A stretch of DNA of 56,443 nucleotides, taken from Saprospiraceae bacterium (lineage in GTDB: Bacteria > Bacteroidota > Bacteroidia > Chitinophagales > Saprospiraceae). A program made the position numbers and the translations under genes. The stretch is taken from positions 1 to 56,443 of the forward strand of contig JAGPCT010000020.1 of assembly GCA_018057925.1 (NCBI GenBank), given 5' to 3'. Below are positions 53,181 through 56,443 of this stretch, piece by piece; within the stretch, counting starts at the first letter, position 1, and every line of letters begins with the position of its first letter. A model generated the notes under the pieces. That model was given only the letters and a program-made list of their open reading frames with translations. It was not told the DNA's origin and did not search any database.

Positions 53181-54959
53181 ATGGCTTATTTTAACAAATT
53201 GCTGAAGCGTTTTCTGATATGGCGTATCAGGAATGTACCTGAACGACAATTTGTATTGCTAATAAGTATATTAATTGGACTTGTAAGCGGTTTGGGAGCC
53301 GTGTTGATAAAGAATGTTACTTATGAAATCAAGGCATTTATTCAGCAAGAATTCATTCAGGGTTATTTTACTATATTATATTTTGTTTTTCCTGCTATTG
53401 GGCTAACATTAACCTATATAGCATCCAAGCTTATTTTAGGGCAATTGACAGGGCAGGGTATTTCGGATACCCTTTATGCCATTTCGAAGAAAAATGGAAA
53501 GATGGGACTAAGGGGTACTTACTCACCACTCATTGCAGCTCCCTTGACTGTAGGCTTTGGCGGTTCTGTGGGGCTTGAGGGAGCAACCGTATTTATGGGG
53601 TCATCAACAGGCTCCAATCTCGCACGGCTCTTCCACTTGAATCAGAAATCAGTAAACCTGATGATAGGATGTGCAGCAGCAGGCGCCTTGGCTTCCGTAT
53701 TTCATGCACCGATTGGCGCGATTATATTTGCTATAGAAATATTTTCTCTTGACCTTACCATTGCCAGTATCGTACCGATGTTATTGGCTTCTTCGATAGG
53801 TGCATTAACTTCGATATGGATATATGGAGATGATACTATCTTTAAATTTGTTGTGCAAGACAAGTTTCTTCCAAAAGATATACCTTTTTACATTGTTTTA
53901 GGGATAATAGGAGCATTGTCTTCACTATATTTTATCACAATGTATAAATGGATGGGAAGAATTTTTGCCAAAGTTGAAAAACAGTGGTATAAATTATTAT
54001 TGGGTTCAATTGTTTTAGGGACGTTGATTTATTGGTTTCCATCATTATATGGACAAGGATATTCAACGATTACTCCATTACTGATAGGAAAGCATCATGT
54101 AGTCATGGGCAACAACAGTTGGTATGGCTCGAAAGACATGCTATTGGTGGCTGGTTTGATGTTTTCTATTGTATTTTTAAAGGTCATTGCCACCTCAGCG
54201 ACAATAGGTGCGGTCCGGGTAGGAGGCATATTTAGCCCATCTCTCATGTCAGGTTGCTGTATGGGCTATGGTACCGCATTGTTGATTAATTACTTTGGTG
54301 TAGGTCTCGTATCTCCAACTAACTTTGCCTTGGTGGGTATGGCAACACAGATGGCGGGAGCCATGCACGCACCGTTAACAGCTATATTTATGATATCAGA
54401 ATTGACGGGTACATACGAGCTTATGTTGCCACTTATGATTTGTACTGCAATTTCTTATAGTATCAACAAGCATTTCAATCAATACAATGTATATCAGGAA
54501 AAATTGGCACAACAGAAAGCATTAATCACTCACGACAAAGACAAAGCAGTCCTTATTATGCTGACATTAGATAAAGTAATCGAAACCAACTTTATTCCTA
54601 TTGCTACTAATATGACGCTTAGAGAAATGTTGTTTTCTGCAGTAGAACAATCTACGCGGAATATATATCCCGTATTGGATGAAAACAAGCAATTCCTCGG
54701 TGTAGTGACCCTCGATGATATACGTACCATCATGTTTGATCAATCACAATATGATATTGTATATGTATCTGAGTTGATGCACAGTGCGCCTGCCATCATC
54801 GAAGTAACCGATACTATGGAGGAAGTTATGTCAAAGTTTCAATCCAGTAGTGCTTGGAATCTACCTGTATGTGACCAAGGAACCTATATAGGATTTGTAT
54901 CCAAGTCAAAAGTTTTGGCTGTATATCGGCGCAAATTGATTGATCTTGCCGGAGTTTAA
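53181..54959 (+). CDS. ClC-family chloride channel or transporter with CBS pair
   Basis: The 592-residue membrane protein has about ten hydrophobic segments in residues 20-440 with ClC motifs: GQGISDTLYAI in the selectivity region, GGSVGLEGATV (the gating glutamate is kept; proline of the usual GxEGP is alanine), and IGAVRVGGIFSPSLMSGCC. Two CBS domains follow (about 460-590), ending in LPVCDQGTYIGFVSKSKVLA, which usually bind adenosine nucleotides and tune gating. Whether it is a channel or a Cl-/H+ exchanger cannot be told here. Single gene. Confidence 0.92.
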   Translation: MAYFNKLLKRFLIWRIRNVPERQFVLLISILIGLVSGLGAVLIKNVTYEIKAFIQQEFIQGYFTILYFVFPAIGLTLTYIASKLILGQLTGQGISDTLYAISKKNGKMGLRGTYSPLIAAPLTVGFGGSVGLEGATVFMGSSTGSNLARLFHLNQKSVNLMIGCAAAGALASVFHAPIGAIIFAIEIFSLDLTIASIVPMLLASSIGALTSIWIYGDDTIFKFVVQDKFLPKDIPFYIVLGIIGALSSLYFITMYKWMGRIFAKVEKQWYKLLLGSIVLGTLIYWFPSLYGQGYSTITPLLIGKHHVVMGNNSWYGSKDMLLVAGLMFSIVFLKVIATSATIGAVRVGGIFSPSLMSGCCMGYGTALLINYFGVGLVSPTNFALVGMATQMAGAMHAPLTAIFMISELTGTYELMLPLMICTAISYSINKHFNQYNVYQEKLAQQKALITHDKDKAVLIMLTLDKVIETNFIPIATNMTLREMLFSAVEQSTRNIYPVLDENKQFLGVVTLDDIRTIMFDQSQYDIVYVSELMHSAPAIIEVTDTMEEVMSKFQSSSAWNLPVCDQGTYIGFVSKSKVLAVYRRKLIDLAGV

Positions 54960-54978
54960 CACTTGTTTGTACCTTTGA

Positions 54979-55893
54979 TTACATAGTAAAGTGAGTCATT
55001 TCTTTAAAGATATCCACTCTCATTGCGATGTCCAGATTATTGATACTTTTCAATTTAGAAAGAGAAAAATCTTCTACACAGAAAGATGCCATTACAGAAG
55101 CATAAACTATAGCACGTTTCATATTTTCGAAGGAAAGGTCGTCTGTCTTGGCCAAATATCCTATAAATCCACCTGCAAAGGTATCTCCGGCGCCTGTCGG
55201 ATCAACAACTTCAGCCACAGGTAATGCAGGAAAAGAAAACATCCGGCCTTCACGGAATAGCATCACACCATGTTCGCCTTTTTTTAGAATAAGATATTTT
55301 GGACCCAACTTGTGTATTTTTGCAGCGGCAGCGACGAGAGAATATTCTCCACTAAGTTGACGAGCTTCTTCATCGTTAATGGTTATAACATCTACTTTTT
55401 TTAATACATCCAATAAGCCATCCATTGCCACGTCCATCCAAAAGTTCATTGTGTCAAGAACTACTAGCTTAGGACGTCGTGTCATCTGATTGAGTACATC
55501 CATTTGTACTTCAGGTGTTAAATTGCCCAACATCAGGTAGTTGGCACTTCGGAATGATTGCGGCAATTGTGGATGAAAGTCGGCAAGAACATTTAAGGCT
55601 GTAATTAAAGTGTCACGCTGATTCATATTATCGTGATATTTTCCGGCCCAGAAAAAAGATTTTTCATCTTTTCTTATTTCAATGCCAGAAATATCAATGC
55701 CCAATGCCATCATTTCTTCGAGTTCAGCTTGAGGAAAATCACCTCCTATTACAGATACTACTCCTTGGTTTTCAACATAAAAAGATGCTGCCCTACTAAT
55801 ATATGTTGCAGCGCCACCTATTACTTTTCCTGCTTTACCTCTGGGTGTTTCGATGTCATCAAAAGCAACGGTTCCAACAGTAACTAATTTCAT
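54979..55893 (-). CDS. PfkB-family carbohydrate kinase
   Basis: The 304-residue protein starts at MKLVTVGTVAFDDIETP; an ATG six codons upstream is less likely. Family signatures are the N-terminal GGAATYISRAASF, the central VITINDEEARQLSGEY, and the ATP/catalytic motif DPTGAGDTFAGGFIGYL with the catalytic aspartate in GAGD. It phosphorylates a sugar or nucleoside; the substrate is not evident. It converges with the ClC gene, 19 bp away. Confidence 0.9.
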   Translation of the reverse strand: MKLVTVGTVAFDDIETPRGKAGKVIGGAATYISRAASFYVENQGVVSVIGGDFPQAELEEMMALGIDISGIEIRKDEKSFFWAGKYHDNMNQRDTLITALNVLADFHPQLPQSFRSANYLMLGNLTPEVQMDVLNQMTRRPKLVVLDTMNFWMDVAMDGLLDVLKKVDVITINDEEARQLSGEYSLVAAAAKIHKLGPKYLILKKGEHGVMLFREGRMFSFPALPVAEVVDPTGAGDTFAGGFIGYLAKTDDLSFENMKRAIVYASVMASFCVEDFSLSKLKSINNLDIAMRVDIFKEMTHFTM

Positions 55894-55940
55894 TTTAAAA
55901 AATATTTTCACAAAGATTAGAAAATTAAAATAAATCGTTT

Positions 55941-55948
55941 TACTTTTG
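55941..55948 (+). promoter_or_regulatory. Candidate -7 box TACTTTTG facing the tRNA-like array
   Basis: Exact TAnnTTTG on the plus strand, 41 bases before the first repeat unit; no -33 partner seen. If active it would transcribe the array. Confidence 0.4.
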
Positions 55949-55988
55949 CCGTGCTTTTTAATGAAAGAGCGAAAAATAAAAAACTGTT

Positions 55989-56443
55989 CCTCCTTAGCTC
56001 AGCCGGTTAGAGTCCCGACACATCGGGATTAATCAGAGGGTCGTAGGAACAACTCCAATCAAAGGATTGGTTTTAATAAAGTATAATCCTCCTTAGCTCA
56101 GCCGGTTAGAGTCCCGAAACATCGGGATTAATCAGAGGGTCGAAGGAACAACTCCAATCAACGGATTGGTTTTAATAAAATATAAACCTCCTTAGCTCAG
56201 CCGGTTAGAGTCCCGACACATCGGGATTAATCAGAGGATCGAAGGAACAACTCCAATCAAAGGATTGGTTTTAATAAAATATAATCCTCCTTAGCTCAGC
56301 CGGTTAGAGTCCCGAAACATCGGGATTAATCAGAGGGTCGAAGGAACAACTCCAATCAAAGGATTGGTTTTAATAAGATATAATCCTCCTTAGCTCAGCC
56401 GATTAGAGTCCCGACACATCGGGATTAATCAGAGGGTCGAAGG
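55989..56443 (+). repeat. 99-bp tandem array of tRNA-Asn-derived units
   Basis: Units begin at 55989, 56088, 56187, 56286 and 56385 (the last runs off the window). Each has an acceptor and D arm CCTCCTTAGCTCAGCCGGTT AGAG as in a real tRNA, and later TTAATCAGAGGGTCG(T/A)AGG, the 3' half of an Asn-type anticodon arm and variable region. The 5' anticodon arm is replaced by a hairpin TCCCGA-CACA-TCGGGA. The T loop (AACAACT) and T stem are altered, and the 3' acceptor does not pair. The hairpin loop alternates CACA/AACA between successive units. It is therefore not a working tRNA as written. An intact tRNA-Asn may lie beyond the edge. Confidence 0.85.

Noticed and set aside
55989-56062. Functional tRNA gene
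   Set aside because: The anticodon 5' arm is replaced by a hairpin, and the T arm and 3' acceptor do not pair; only tRNA-derived sequence can be claimed.
55989-56443. CRISPR array
   Set aside because: The whole 99-bp period is nearly identical between units; there are no unique spacers and the unit is tRNA-like.

Overview
This AT-rich window reads as a chromosomal segment of a Bacteroidota bacterium, most likely from the Saprospiria/Chitinophagia side. The grounds are several TAnnTTTG-type -7 promoter boxes, almost no Shine-Dalgarno sequences, two proteins with type IX secretion C-terminal sorting domains, signal peptides ending in A-Q, a LytTR response regulator and a S9B dipeptidyl peptidase IV. 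No rRNA or intact tRNA gene is visible. Taxonomy is inferred from gene style, not from a marker gene.

Layout. 1-1300: a dead IS200-like transposase and intergenic repeats. 1307-4874: a lipoprotein-like histidine kinase, its LytTR regulator and a glutaminase. 5197-22370: a likely operon of four exported proteins (outer-membrane barrel, a 3187-residue TANFOR-like giant, an FN3 protein, and an LRR/PKD protein with a type IX sorting tail). 22471-30227: a TIGR01777 epimerase, an unknown protein, two paralogous lipoproteins with a duplicated upstream region, and a sorting-domain protein overlapping a Cthe_2159-like carbohydrate-binding protein. 30228-40821: CYTH triphosphatase, SbcD-SbcC nuclease, a small barrel, an exported SpxH-like thioredoxin-fold protein, AsnB, and an OmpA/helix-hairpin-helix pair.

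41300-47600 is the accessory zone. It holds vapBC-like and higBA modules, the wreck of a relBE-like module, a frameshifted PIN toxin with its antitoxin, two XRE-regulator remnants, and pieces of what I read as a decayed grasp-with-spasm-type peptide system: a double-glycine precursor, an unknown companion protein, an ATP-grasp N-terminus cut by a small mobile element, and a broken C39 leader-peptidase domain. 48189-55893 returns to core genes: carA, eno, DPP IV, a ClC channel and a PfkB kinase. The right edge is a 99-bp tandem array of units derived from a tRNA, apparently tRNA-Asn.

The strongest unusual signals are: (1) the tRNA-derived tandem array; (2) a roughly 104-bp element flanked by TA, with an empty paralogous site in the same window and an interrupted reading frame that is restored by removing it; (3) the same element end (TAATACCGAAAGG) coinciding with the stop codons of eno and of a lipoprotein gene; (4) the giant-protein operon; and (5) the dispersed hairpin-rich intergenic repeats.
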